Below, in pieces: positions 1 to 9,606 of a DNA stretch of 64,000 bases. The notes under the pieces are model-generated. The model was not told the DNA's origin. It saw only the letters and a list, made by a program, of their open reading frames with translations, and ran no database searches. The position numbers and the translations under genes are program-made. The stretch is from Sulfitobacter sp. SK011 (lineage in GTDB: Bacteria > Pseudomonadota > Alphaproteobacteria > Rhodobacterales > Rhodobacteraceae): NCBI RefSeq assembly GCF_003352065.1, contig NZ_CP025803.1, forward strand, positions 62,001 to 126,000, in the 5' to 3' direction. Each line of letters opens with the position of its first letter. Position 1 is the first letter of the stretch.

Positions 1-27
1 ATTGCAGAGCTGACCCGTGGTGATTGA

Positions 28-1044
28 TCACGGCGCGATCAACTCGTCCAAATGGTCGCGACCCCGCGCCAACAGCACCTCATAAGATGCGGCATCCATG
101 TTTGCCCCACAAATGACGACACCGATCTTTTGACCAAGCAGTCGCGCACGCAATGGCCCGATCATCCCTGCTATCGCCGCCCCAGCCGCAGGCTCAACAG
201 CCAGCTTGGCCTCTTGTTGCAGAACCACCATCCCTGCGCAGATCTGGTCGTCTGTTACGGTCACAATTTCATCGACATAAGCCGCACAGAGCGCGTAGCC
301 GAACGGCAGGGCCATCGGTGGCGCGAGGCTGTCAGCAATGGTCATAACCTTGTCCAGCGCAATTGGCTGACCTGCTGCAAGGCTACGTGACATGCTGTCC
401 GCGCCGGTTGGTTCAACACCAAAGACCTTGCACTTTGGGTTCACGGCCTTGATCGCGGCTGCGACCCCGCTGATCAGCCCGCCACCGCCAACCGACACGA
501 TGACGGCATCAAGTTCAGGCACATCCTGGATCAATTCCAACCCGACGCCCGACGCGCCAAGCGTAGTGTCGATCCCCTCAAACGGGTGAATGAAGGTTCG
601 GCCCTCCTCACGCGACAGGCGCTCAGCCTCGGCAAAGGTGTCTGGTCCGGGGTCGCGCAAAATCACGTCAGCCTGTTCGGCCCTGGCACGGGCAATCCGA
701 AAGGGGTTCGCGGTATTCTGCATCACAACTTTGGCTGACATGCCACATTGCCGTGCTGCCCAAGCTGCTGCAATTGCATGGTTTCCGGCACTTGCCGCCG
801 TGATCCCCGCACCAAGCCGATCCTCGGGTATCTGCCGCGCAACAGACAGCGCACCCCGCGCTTTGAACGTTCCCGTATGCTGAAAGCATTCAAGCTTTAG
901 AAATACGGAACCGCCCCCCATAAGATCACCGATCAAGGGCGTTTTCAGCGGTACGACAGGCGTGCGGAGCACCGCATCACTGAGGGAAACAGCGCGGGTT
1001 GTCATGGCCTCCAACGTAACACCGTCGTTCTTAATGTTTGCCAT
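28..1044 (-). CDS. PLP-dependent threonine dehydratase / serine racemase-like enzyme
   Basis: A 338-residue fold-type II PLP enzyme of the threonine ammonia-lyase / serine racemase group. The PLP-binding lysine is K61 in GTFKARGA. It is followed by the substrate loop SAGNHA and the phosphate-cup motif GGGGLISG near residue 185. It lacks the C-terminal ACT regulatory domain of biosynthetic IlvA (about 500 residues), so it resembles the short catabolic type. That type deaminates Thr/Ser to 2-oxoacids or acts on hydroxy-amino acids such as 3-hydroxyaspartate. The ATG start is supported by a GAGGAAA ribosome site a few bases upstream. It is divergent from the mannose-phosphate gene, with a 192-bp shared upstream region. 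Substrate cannot be fixed from sequence; family is certain. Confidence 0.85.
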   Translation of the reverse strand: MANIKNDGVTLEAMTTRAVSLSDAVLRTPVVPLKTPLIGDLMGGGSVFLKLECFQHTGTFKARGALSVARQIPEDRLGAGITAASAGNHAIAAAWAARQCGMSAKVVMQNTANPFRIARARAEQADVILRDPGPDTFAEAERLSREEGRTFIHPFEGIDTTLGASGVGLELIQDVPELDAVIVSVGGGGLISGVAAAIKAVNPKCKVFGVEPTGADSMSRSLAAGQPIALDKVMTIADSLAPPMALPFGYALCAAYVDEIVTVTDDQICAGMVVLQQEAKLAVEPAAGAAIAGMIGPLRARLLGQKIGVVICGANMDAASYEVLLARGRDHLDELIAP

Positions 1045-1236
1045 ATCTTGTATTTCCTCAATGACTTATGCTTAGCTGTATTGCGCAGGGCTTCTGGCTT
1101 CCAAGTCAATAGCCGATCGCGATAAATGCTTGGCCGTATAGCAAGCTGAGTATTGAGGTTAATGGTCTGGTGGACTGGTGCTTGGGCGCACCGTGCACTT
1201 TTGGTAACGTTCGCCCAAGCGACAGAGGAAGCATTG

Positions 1237-2676
1237 ATGACGTCAAAGAATATCACCCCGGTTATTTTGTGCGGCGGTTCTGGCACACGTCTTTGGCCAG
1301 TGTCCCGCAAAAGTTTTCCCAAACAGTTCATTGCACTTGTTGGCAAAGGAAGCCTGTTTCAGCAATCCAGCGAACGCCTGTCTGGCGCTGGGTTTGCGGC
1401 ACCGCTGATTGTCACCAATTCTGATTTCAGATTTATCGCGACCCAACAATTGTCCGAGATGGACATTGATCCCGGTGCCGTCCTGATCGAACCGCAGGCG
1501 CGCAATACAGCACCTGCACTGTTGGCGGCGGCACTGGTTCTCGCGCAGACTGATCCTGATGGTTTGATGCTGGCCGCCCCGTCAGACCACTATATCACCC
1601 AAGCGGATGTATTCCGAGACAGCGTACTGCGCGGGATCGCCGCCGCAGAGGCGGGGCAAATCGTGACCTTTGGTATCACGCCGGATCGTCCTGAAACCGG
1701 ATATGGCTATCTCGAACTGGGCAGCGGCAAGGTCAACGGGGTTGTCCCCCTGAAACGCTTTGTCGAGAAACCGCATTTGGCCGAGGCGGAGCGGATGCTG
1801 GCCGCTGGCGACTACCTGTGGAATGCAGGTATTTTCATGTACACGGCACAGACGCTGATTGATGCCTTTGCTGAACACGCGCCTGATACGCTTACGCACG
1901 TGCGCGCTGCGGTAGAAGCCGCACAGACCGATCTGGGTTTCCTCCGCCTTGATCCAGACGCATGGGCAAAATGTGCCGATATTTCCGTGGATTTTGCGAT
2001 CATGGAAAAGGTGAGCAATCTTTCGGTGATCCAACACAAGGGCGATTGGTCTGATTTGGGGGGCTGGAATGCGGTGCATCAGCACGCCGAGATAGATACA
2101 GACGGCGTCGCAACACAAGGCGCGTCCTATGCCATCGACTGCAAGGATACATTGCTGCGTTCTGATAATGAGGCGCTGCAATTGGTTGGGCTTGGGCTTG
2201 AGAACATCGTCGCAGTGGCCATGCCCGATGCGGTTCTGGTCGCGCATCGTGACCGGGTCGCGGATCTGGGTGATGTGGTCAAGGAAATGCGCAAATCCGC
2301 GATCCCACAGGCGGATACCTTTCCCAAGGATCACCGGCCCTGGGGCTTCTTTGAGACATTGATCATGGCGGGTCGTTTTCAGGTAAAGCGTATCGTTGTG
2401 ACGCCCGGTGCGGCGCTCAGCTTGCAAAGCCATGTGCATAGGTCTGAACATTGGATCGTCGTCGCCGGGACCGCCAAAGTCACGATCAATGAAACGGTTC
2501 AATTGGTCAGCGAAAATGAAAGTGTCTACATTCCGGTTGGGGCGGTGCACCGCATGGAAAACCCCGGGAAATTACCGATGGAATTGATCGAGGTGCAGAC
2601 CGGCAGTTATTTGGGCGAGGACGACATTGTGCGCTATGAAGATGTCTATGCCCGTGGGCAGGGTGCAAAGGGATAA
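1237..2676 (+). CDS. manC: Bifunctional mannose-1-phosphate guanylyltransferase / mannose-6-phosphate isomerase
   Basis: Makes GDP-mannose from GTP and mannose-1-P, and its isomerase half interconverts fructose-6-P and mannose-6-P. The 479-residue length is typical of type II PMI-GMP proteins. The N-terminal nucleotidyltransferase domain has GGSGTRLWP at residues 13-21 followed by SRKSFPKQF, and FVEKP further on. The C-terminal cupin domain, about residues 360-475, carries the metal-binding Q-S-H-V-H motif. I chose the ATG at 1237 because AGAGGAAG precedes it and the conserved N-terminus starts there; an upstream in-frame ATG at 1153 would add 28 unconserved residues. GDP-mannose feeds cell-surface polysaccharide synthesis; no polysaccharide operon is adjacent. 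Confidence 0.92.
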   Translation: MTSKNITPVILCGGSGTRLWPVSRKSFPKQFIALVGKGSLFQQSSERLSGAGFAAPLIVTNSDFRFIATQQLSEMDIDPGAVLIEPQARNTAPALLAAALVLAQTDPDGLMLAAPSDHYITQADVFRDSVLRGIAAAEAGQIVTFGITPDRPETGYGYLELGSGKVNGVVPLKRFVEKPHLAEAERMLAAGDYLWNAGIFMYTAQTLIDAFAEHAPDTLTHVRAAVEAAQTDLGFLRLDPDAWAKCADISVDFAIMEKVSNLSVIQHKGDWSDLGGWNAVHQHAEIDTDGVATQGASYAIDCKDTLLRSDNEALQLVGLGLENIVAVAMPDAVLVAHRDRVADLGDVVKEMRKSAIPQADTFPKDHRPWGFFETLIMAGRFQVKRIVVTPGAALSLQSHVHRSEHWIVVAGTAKVTINETVQLVSENESVYIPVGAVHRMENPGKLPMELIEVQTGSYLGEDDIVRYEDVYARGQGAKG

Positions 2677-2702
2677 CTGCCTTTTTAGGGTCTGTTATTT
2701 CG

Positions 2703-3401
2703 CTAAGCCTCGGATTTGGGTTCGGTTGCTCCAAGAGGATAGCGGTCGAGGGCCACAAACATGCCGTCCGTCCGCTCAGCGACAAGGGTCAAGCTGTTGA
2801 TCACGAAAGGCTGTGGGATCATGGGCGTGATCAATGGATCAAGCGCCGAGATCACCTTTGACAGTGTCACTTTATCAAGTTTGCCAGTCAGTGTGATGTG
2901 GAACTTGAATGCGTCCATAACGTGAGGGTACCCCCAGTTCCGCAGGTTTTCTTTCTGGGCAGGCGACAAATTGGCGCGGCATCGACGGGCATATTCACTC
3001 TCGGTAAAAGGCGCGCGAAAGCCGTCCAGCGTTTTGACGACCTCGGCGGCAAGATCATTCAACTCTACCGCATCCCCCACAGGATATAACGCCAAAAACC
3101 GTCCGAGCGTGGTCAGCATAAGCCTGTCGAGCATCACAGGCTGCAAGTCCTGACACAGCAATGCCAAAGCATTCTTCAATGCCTGCTCGTTGGTACCTTC
3201 AGCCAGCTGAAAAGGCGGTTTGATCGTCCCGTGCAGCCCATACTTCCGCGGCACTTTAGTTATCGACGAGATGTCGAGACCATCCAAATCGGGGTGTCCC
3301 ACGCGTTTTGCCAACGCAATATCCCACCCCAGCCAAGCCGCGCCGAATTCAGCAAGCGGGCACGGTGGCAATGTGTAATAGATGGCATAGCGGGTGAACA
3401 C
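2703..3401 (-). CDS. DUF1045 family 2H phosphoesterase-like protein
   Basis: 232 residues matching the DUF1045 / putative phosphonate-metabolism protein family. Two H-x-T motifs are visible, H57-G-T59 and H168-I-T170. Their spacing and context (GLHGTIKPPF and FKFHITLTG) are those of the 2H phosphodiesterase superfamily. In several bacteria relatives sit in phn operons and may act on cyclic phosphodiesters such as ribosyl cyclic phosphate, but no phn gene is in this window. The start is a GTG with AAGGA about ten bases upstream. It converges on the guanylyltransferase gene, leaving 26 bp between stop codons. The enzymatic fold is well supported; the substrate is unknown. Confidence 0.75.
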   Translation of the reverse strand: MFTRYAIYYTLPPCPLAEFGAAWLGWDIALAKRVGHPDLDGLDISSITKVPRKYGLHGTIKPPFQLAEGTNEQALKNALALLCQDLQPVMLDRLMLTTLGRFLALYPVGDAVELNDLAAEVVKTLDGFRAPFTESEYARRCRANLSPAQKENLRNWGYPHVMDAFKFHITLTGKLDKVTLSKVISALDPLITPMIPQPFVINSLTLVAERTDGMFVALDRYPLGATEPKSEA

Positions 3402-3576
3402 GTGGCATTTGTCCTTTTTGGGCTAAGTAACGGAACCATAGCGGTCAATTGCCAGTCCAGACCAGCTTTGCCAAGGAGCAGGCGATTGCGTGCAGAGAAA
3501 ATCCCGGTGAGAATCTTACCGCCGAACACAAATCCAAGACCGTGACTATTGCGGAACACCCTTATTTATTGATGGT

Positions 3577-3586
3577 TTAGCGCTAA
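3577..3586. promoter_or_regulatory. Palindromic candidate operator upstream of the glycogen operon
   Basis: The perfect palindrome TTAGCGCTAA, with a central GCGC flanked by T/A, lies 103 bp upstream of glgP in the only sizeable gap before the operon. Its form (even palindrome, central CG) is that of LacI-family sugar-regulator operators. No LacI-family gene is present in the window, so the cognate regulator is unknown. Confidence 0.35.
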
Positions 3587-3688
3587 CATTCTCCGAAAAT
3601 ATAATGTAAGGCCCCTGTAACTGGTTGCGAATGGGGCATTCTGGGTGAATGAACAGCGCGTGACTGACTTTTATCCAAAGAGATCGCT

Positions 3689-6082
3689 ATGCCTGAGTAC
3701 ACCCAACCTATCGCAACCGTAGATGTCCTGCGCGACGATATCTTGCGGCATCTAACGCTATCGCTGGGCAAAGACGCAGAGCATGCAAGCCTCTATGACT
3801 GGCGGATGTCGTTGTCGCTGGCACTGCGTGATCGGGTTGTTGAGCCATGGTTCGCGTCCACCCGCAAAACCTATGAGGGCAAGAACAAGCGGGTTTATTA
3901 CCTGTCGATGGAGTTTCTGATTGGCCGGTTGATCGAAGACGTCACAATCAATCTGGACGTAGAAGGTATTGCACGTGACGCCATGGCAACACTGGGTCAG
4001 GACTATGAAACCGTTGTTGCAGATGAACCTGACGCTGCACTTGGCAATGGTGGGCTGGGTCGTTTGGCGGCCTGTTTCATGGACAGCCTGTCAACGTTAT
4101 CGATTCCCGCCTATGGCTATGGCATTCGCTATGAACACGGCCTGTTCGAGCAGCATTTTCAGGATGGTCAACAGATTGAAACCGCGGAAGGTTGGCTTGC
4201 ACAACGTCACGCGTGGGAATTCGAACGCCCGGAGGTCGCCTATAAGATTCACTTTGGCGGGTATGTCAGCGAAACGGATGGCAAGGCAAACTGGAACCCT
4301 GCGGAAACGGTCCTGGCAATGGCCTATGACACCCCGACGGTGGGTTGGAAGGGCAAATGGGCCAATACCCTGCGCCTTTGGGCTGCCAAACCCATCAAGC
4401 TTTTCGATCTCGAAAGCTTTAACCGCGGCGATTACGTCGGTGCGAACGCACCCGAGCGGTTGGCCAGAACCATCTCTCGTGTTTTGTACCCTGACGACAC
4501 CACCGAAGATGGCAAAGAATTGCGGCTGAAGCAGGAATATTTCTTTACCTCCGCATCAATCAAAGACCTGTTGCGGCGGTTTTTGTCCGAAGGTCACAAG
4601 ATCGAAGACCTGCACAAGATGGTCGCGATCCAGCTTAACGACACGCACCCTGCAATCGCTGGACCCGAATTGGTGCGCCTGTTGATCGACAAGCATGATT
4701 TCGATCTGGATCAGGCCATCGATATGGCACGTAAATGTCTGGGTTACACCAATCACACATTGCTTCCCGAGGCATTGGAAAGCTGGCCAGAAGGCCTTTT
4801 TGCACGGATATTGCCGCGTCATCATCGGATCATTGAAATGATCCAGGAGCGCCATTTGGCCGCAACAGGGTCTGATATTCGGATCATTGAGCACGGCAAC
4901 GTCAAAATGGGCGAACTGGCCTTTATCATGGCGCATAGGGTGAATGGAGTGTCGGCGCTGCATTCCGAATTGGTCAAGGAAACCGTGTTCGCCGATCTGC
5001 ACAAAGCCTATCCTGATCGCATCCTCAACCAGACAAACGGGATCACGCCACGCCGTTGGCTCTATTCATGTAACCCAGCGCTGCGCGGCCTGATCAACGA
5101 CACCATTGGCACCAGTTGGCAGGAGGATCTGGAAAAGCTGCAAGATCTGAATGCACATCTGGACGACGGCGCATTTCAAAAGGCGTTTCGCGATGCCAAG
5201 ACCCAAAACAAGCACCATCTGGCCAGGTGGCTGAAAGATCGCGATGACGTTACGCTGAACACCGATGCGATGTTCGATATCCAGATCAAGCGCATTCACG
5301 AATACAAGCGCCAGCATATGAACATTCTTGAAACGATCGCGCTTTGGAATGAAATCCGCGACAATCCGATGGGCAATTGGACACCACGGGTCAAAATTTT
5401 TGGCGGCAAGGCTGCACCGGGTTATGCGCTGGCCAAATCAATCATTCGCCTGATCAATGACGTTGCGGCGACCATCAACAACGATCCTTTGACACGTGAT
5501 CTGCTCCAGGTGATTTATCCTGAGAATTACAATGTTTCGATGGCAGAGATTTTGATCCCGGCCTCTGACCTGTCAGAGCAAATCTCAACGGCAGGCAAAG
5601 AGGCGTCTGGCACGGGCAACATGAAGCTATCCCTGAACGGCAGTCCCACAATCGGGACGCTGGACGGGGCCAACGTTGAAATTCGCGATCATGTAGGGGC
5701 CGAAAACTTCTTTCTCTTCGGGCTCACTGCCGCCCAGGCACAAGAGGCACGCACACATCATGGCTATGCCCGGCGCGCCATTGAGAACAGCCCGCGTCTT
5801 CGCCGTGTGCTTGGACAGATTGCAGATGGCGTATTTTCGGGCGGTGACCGGTCGCGGTATTCAAGCATTCTGACCAACCTTTGGGAACACGACTATTTCC
5901 TCGTGAGCTGCGACTTTGACGATTACTTTGCAAAACAACGTGAAGTTGATGCAGTATATCAGGATGTTACACGCTGGACGCGGATGGCCGCAGCGAACAC
6001 CGCCGGGATGGGGTGGTTTTCTTCCGACCGAACCATTCGAGGATACGCACATGACATCTGGGGTGTGACCTCAGTCCGCTGA
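3689..6082 (+). CDS. glgP: Glycogen/starch phosphorylase
   Basis: Releases glucose-1-phosphate from non-reducing ends of alpha-1,4-glucan. The 797-residue length is typical of bacterial GT35 phosphorylases. The C-terminal PLP-site signature EASGTGNMKLSLNG is present with the PLP lysine at K646. The N-terminal half has the conserved YYLSMEFLIGR and GNGGLGRLAACF blocks. It is the first gene of a same-strand seven-gene glycogen operon and is followed after 21 bp by glgB. The ATG at 3689 has a weak AAAGAGA ribosome site. Putting the degradative enzyme first in the transcript means synthesis and breakdown genes are co-transcribed, so flux must be set post-translationally. Confidence 0.96.
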   Translation: MPEYTQPIATVDVLRDDILRHLTLSLGKDAEHASLYDWRMSLSLALRDRVVEPWFASTRKTYEGKNKRVYYLSMEFLIGRLIEDVTINLDVEGIARDAMATLGQDYETVVADEPDAALGNGGLGRLAACFMDSLSTLSIPAYGYGIRYEHGLFEQHFQDGQQIETAEGWLAQRHAWEFERPEVAYKIHFGGYVSETDGKANWNPAETVLAMAYDTPTVGWKGKWANTLRLWAAKPIKLFDLESFNRGDYVGANAPERLARTISRVLYPDDTTEDGKELRLKQEYFFTSASIKDLLRRFLSEGHKIEDLHKMVAIQLNDTHPAIAGPELVRLLIDKHDFDLDQAIDMARKCLGYTNHTLLPEALESWPEGLFARILPRHHRIIEMIQERHLAATGSDIRIIEHGNVKMGELAFIMAHRVNGVSALHSELVKETVFADLHKAYPDRILNQTNGITPRRWLYSCNPALRGLINDTIGTSWQEDLEKLQDLNAHLDDGAFQKAFRDAKTQNKHHLARWLKDRDDVTLNTDAMFDIQIKRIHEYKRQHMNILETIALWNEIRDNPMGNWTPRVKIFGGKAAPGYALAKSIIRLINDVAATINNDPLTRDLLQVIYPENYNVSMAEILIPASDLSEQISTAGKEASGTGNMKLSLNGSPTIGTLDGANVEIRDHVGAENFFLFGLTAAQAQEARTHHGYARRAIENSPRLRRVLGQIADGVFSGGDRSRYSSILTNLWEHDYFLVSCDFDDYFAKQREVDAVYQDVTRWTRMAAANTAGMGWFSSDRTIRGYAHDIWGVTSVR

Positions 6083-6103
6083 TGGCGTGGAAAAGCATAA
6101 GGG

Positions 6104-8311
6104 ATGGATGACGTGATCAATTCGAACGATATGCAAAAAATCGTGAATGGTACCCATTCTGACCCGTTTTCCGTGCTTGGCATGCACATTATCGACAGCA
6201 AGGTGACAATACGGGTTTTTCATCCTGACGCTGATGCAATTGATGTACTGGACAGCAAATCAGGCCGCAAAGCCTTGTCGCTTACCCCCTCGCCCGATGC
6301 ACCTGCCGTCTATACCGGCGTGGCGTCGCGCCGCAAAAAGCCGTTTGGGTACCGTTTGCGGATCACCAATGGCGATCACGTTTGGGAAATGGATGACCCT
6401 TATCGATTCGGCCCGGTATTGGGTGAATTGGACGAACATCTGATCGCTGAGGGCGCGCATCTTGATCTATGGAAGGTGCTTGGGGCGCATGTCATGGTTC
6501 ATGAAGGCGCAGATGGCACACATTTCGCGGTCTGGGCACCAAATGCCTCGCGTGTTTCGGTGATCGGAGATTTTAACGGCTGGGATGGTCGGCGAAATCC
6601 GATGCGGCGGCGCGGCCAGACAGGTGTCTGGGAGGTGTTCATGCCCGGCCTGACCGAAGGCGAAGCCTATAAATACGAACTGCTTGATGGGCAGGGCACA
6701 TTGTTACCGCAAAAGGCCGACCCTTTTGGATTTGGTGCCGAACACCCTCCAAAAACCGCGTCTGTCATTCGCAAGCTGGAAGGTCACAGTTGGACCGATG
6801 CAACCTGGATGCGCAAACGTGAGGCCCTGCACCGCATCGACCAGCCAATTTCAATTTACGAGGTTCATCTTGGATCCTGGCGGCGCGTCCCGGAGGACGG
6901 CAATCGCCCGCTGTCATACGATGAACATGCGCAACAATTGGTGCGCTACGCCAAAGATATGGGCTTTACCCATATTGAGCTGATGCCCGTCTCTGAATTC
7001 CCTTTTGACGGCTCTTGGGGGTATCAGCCTGTCGGGCTTTATGCGCCGACCATCCGGCACGGCACTTTGCAGGAATTCCGCGCTTTTGTTGAGGCATGCC
7101 ACCACGCCGATATCGGACTGATCCTTGACTGGGTGCCAGGGCATTTCCCCGAAGATCAGCACGGGCTGGGTCTGTTTGACGGCACACCGCTTTATGAACA
7201 TGCCGACCGCAAAGAAGGGTTTCATCCAGACTGGAACACGCTGGTCTATAATTACGGTCGCCGTGAAGTGTCGAACTATCTTGTGGCCAATGCATTGTAT
7301 TGGCTGCGCGAGCACCACATTGATGGTCTGAGGGTCGATGCCGTGGCTTCGATGCTATATCGTGACTATTCGCGCAAAGAAGGTGAATGGGTGCCGAACA
7401 AGGACGGCGGACGCGAGAATCTTGAGGCGATATCGTTCCTGCAGCGCACCAATACCGTCGCTTATGGCGATGTGCCCGGCATTGTAACCGTGGCCGAAGA
7501 ATCGACAGCATTTCCCGGGGTCAGTGCGCCCGTTGATCATGGCGGCCTGGGCTTTGGCTTCAAATGGAACATGGGGTGGATGAATGACACCCTGTCCTAC
7601 ATGGCCGAGGACCCGATCCATCGGAAATACCACCACCACAAAATGACCTTTGGCCTGCACTATGCATTTTCAGAGAACTTTGTGCTGCCGATCAGCCATG
7701 ACGAAGTGGTGCATGGCAAAGGGTCGATGATCGAGAAAATGCCGGGGCATGGCGATGACAAATTCGCCAACCTGCGGGCCTATTACGGGTTTATGTGGGG
7801 CCATCCGGGCAAAAAGCTTTTGTTCATGGGTTGCGAGTTTGCGCAAGGTGTCGAATGGAACCACGACAGCAGCCTTGATTGGCATCTGCTGGATCATCCG
7901 CTGCATGCGGGCATGCAAAACCTTGTGCGGGACCTGAACACGCTGTTGCGTGATACGGCCGCCCTGCACCAGCTTGATTGTAAGCCAGAAGGGTTTGAGT
8001 GGATCGAGGAAGGGGCGGCAGAAGAATCTCTTTTTGCATGGTTGCGCAAAGGCTCTGATGGCACGGCACCTGTATTGGTGGTTAGCAATTTTACCCCCGT
8101 TGAACGCAGTGCGCGGCGCATCGGCGTCCCACGTCCGGGGCGCTGGGTTGAAAAGCTCAACACGGACGCCAGTATCTATGGCGGGGGTGATCGTGGGAAT
8201 ATGGGTTTTGCTGACAGCGAACAAATTGCCGCCTCTGGTCGGCCCCATTCGATTTCGCTGACCATTCCACCGCTAACAACTCTATTCTTTGAATTAAAAG
8301 AGGGTGACTAG
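6104..8311 (+). CDS. glgB: 1,4-alpha-glucan branching enzyme
   Basis: Introduces alpha-1,6 branches into glycogen. The 735-residue GH13 branching enzyme has an N-terminal carbohydrate-binding-like region (FAVWAPNASRVSVIGDFNGWDGR), the nucleophile D412 in DGLRVDAVASMLYRDYSR and the acid/base E465 in VAEEST. The 53-residue spacing between the two equals that of the E. coli enzyme. HDEVVHGKGS supplies the third catalytic region. The ATG at 6104 abuts AAGGG, so initiation may occur at the in-frame GTG nine bases downstream (6113). Second gene of the operon. Confidence 0.96.
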   Translation: MDDVINSNDMQKIVNGTHSDPFSVLGMHIIDSKVTIRVFHPDADAIDVLDSKSGRKALSLTPSPDAPAVYTGVASRRKKPFGYRLRITNGDHVWEMDDPYRFGPVLGELDEHLIAEGAHLDLWKVLGAHVMVHEGADGTHFAVWAPNASRVSVIGDFNGWDGRRNPMRRRGQTGVWEVFMPGLTEGEAYKYELLDGQGTLLPQKADPFGFGAEHPPKTASVIRKLEGHSWTDATWMRKREALHRIDQPISIYEVHLGSWRRVPEDGNRPLSYDEHAQQLVRYAKDMGFTHIELMPVSEFPFDGSWGYQPVGLYAPTIRHGTLQEFRAFVEACHHADIGLILDWVPGHFPEDQHGLGLFDGTPLYEHADRKEGFHPDWNTLVYNYGRREVSNYLVANALYWLREHHIDGLRVDAVASMLYRDYSRKEGEWVPNKDGGRENLEAISFLQRTNTVAYGDVPGIVTVAEESTAFPGVSAPVDHGGLGFGFKWNMGWMNDTLSYMAEDPIHRKYHHHKMTFGLHYAFSENFVLPISHDEVVHGKGSMIEKMPGHGDDKFANLRAYYGFMWGHPGKKLLFMGCEFAQGVEWNHDSSLDWHLLDHPLHAGMQNLVRDLNTLLRDTAALHQLDCKPEGFEWIEEGAAEESLFAWLRKGSDGTAPVLVVSNFTPVERSARRIGVPRPGRWVEKLNTDASIYGGGDRGNMGFADSEQIAASGRPHSISLTIPPLTTLFFELKEGD

Positions 8312-8345
8312 CCCCATGACCGACGGCATTTAGGGAGGACGACAA

Positions 8346-9605
8346 ATGGATACAGAACCACAACGACTGGCCCAGCAAACGATGGCGTTCGTACTTGCGG
8401 GGGGCCGCGGCAGCAGGTTGTTTGAACTGACCGACAAAAGAGCCAAGCCAGCAATGTATTTTGGTGGCAAGAGCCGGATTATTGATTTCGCCCTGTCCAA
8501 CGCTGTGAATTCCGGCATCCGCCGTATCGGTGTCGCGACGCAGTACAAGGCACATTCCCTGATCAGGCATTTGCAGCGCGGATGGAGCTTTTTCCGCGCA
8601 GAACGCAACGAGTCGCTTGATATCCTGCCTGCATCACAACAGATGAACAATGAAAACTGGTACAAAGGAACCGCCGACGCGGTGACCCAGAATATCGAGA
8701 TCATTCGCGGTTATGGCCCGAAATACATTATCATTCTGGCCGGCGACCACATCTACAAACAAGACTATTCTCTGATGGTCAAACATCATGTCGAAAGCGG
8801 TGCGGACGTCACCGTGGGCTGTATCGAAGTCCCCCGGATGGAGGCCACGGGCTTTGGCGTGATGAAAGTGGATGACACGGATCGCATCCTTGATTTCGTC
8901 GAGAAACCCGCAGACCCGCCCGCCATGCCCGGCCATCCCGACATGGCATTGGCAAGCATGGGAATCTACGTGTTCAAAACGGACTATCTGGCCGAATTGT
9001 TGGAAAAAGACGCGGCCAATCCCACATCCAAGCACGATTTTGGCGGCGATATTATTCCTGACATTGTCAAGAACGGCAAAGCCATCGCACATCCCTTCAG
9101 CCGCTCGTGTGTTCGGACCGGGCTGGAGGAAAAACCATATTGGCGGGATGTGGGGACTGTCGATGCGTTCTGGCAGGCAAACGTCGATCTGACCGATTTC
9201 AAGCCAGAGCTTGATCTTTACGACAACTCCTGGCCGATCTGGACTTATTCAGAGCTGACTGCCCCTGCGAAATTCATCCACAACGAAGAAGGACGGCGCG
9301 GTCATGCCGTGTCTTCCATGGTCTCGGGGGGCTGTATTATTTCCGGGTCGTCGCTTGAACGGTGCTTTTTGTTTACGGGCGTCAGAACCCATTCGTTTTC
9401 GCAACTCGAAGGCGTTGTCGCGATGCCTTATGCCGAAATTAATCGCAACGCGCGTTTGAAAAATGTCGTCATTGATCGGGGTGTTACCATACCCGAAGGT
9501 CTGGTTGTTGGCGAAGACGCCAAGCTTGACGCGAAGAGGTTTCGGCGCAGCAAAAATGGCGTTTGCCTGATCACCCAGCCCATGATCGACGCATTGGAAA
9601 AATGA
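8346..9605 (+). CDS. glgC: Glucose-1-phosphate adenylyltransferase (ADP-glucose pyrophosphorylase)
   Basis: Commits glucose-1-P to glycogen by making ADP-glucose from ATP. At 419 residues it matches bacterial homotetrameric GlgC. The nucleotide-binding loop LAGGRGSRL begins near residue 17 and is followed by [32 protein letters not shown] and the left-handed beta-helix region follow at the C-terminus. A strong AGGGAGGAC ribosome site precedes the ATG. The stop codon is one base before glgA. In this family the enzyme is the main allosteric control point, activated by glycolytic intermediates (fructose-6-P or fructose-1,6-P2 in alphaproteobacteria). Confidence 0.96.
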   Translation: MDTEPQRLAQQTMAFVLAGGRGSRLFELTDKRAKPAMYFGGKSRIIDFALSNAVNSGIRRIGVATQYKAHSLIRHLQRGWSFFRAERNESLDILPASQQMNNENWYKGTADAVTQNIEIIRGYGPKYIIILAGDHIYKQDYSLMVKHHVESGADVTVGCIEVPRMEATGFGVMKVDDTDRILDFVEKPADPPAMPGHPDMALASMGIYVFKTDYLAELLEKDAANPTSKHDFGGDIIPDIVKNGKAIAHPFSRSCVRTGLEEKPYWRDVGTVDAFWQANVDLTDFKPELDLYDNSWPIWTYSELTAPAKFIHNEEGRRGHAVSSMVSGGCIISGSSLERCFLFTGVRTHSFSQLEGVVAMPYAEINRNARLKNVVIDRGVTIPEGLVVGEDAKLDAKRFRRSKNGVCLITQPMIDALEK

Positions 9606-9606
9606 C

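Noticed and set aside
1..27. Edge of the window as part of another gene
   Set aside because: Only 27 bases lie beyond the first stop codon; nothing can be supported.
1582..2550. Long open frame (322 codons) opposite manC
   Set aside because: It lies wholly antisense to a clearly conserved enzyme, has no recognisable motif and arises from codon bias in high-GC DNA.
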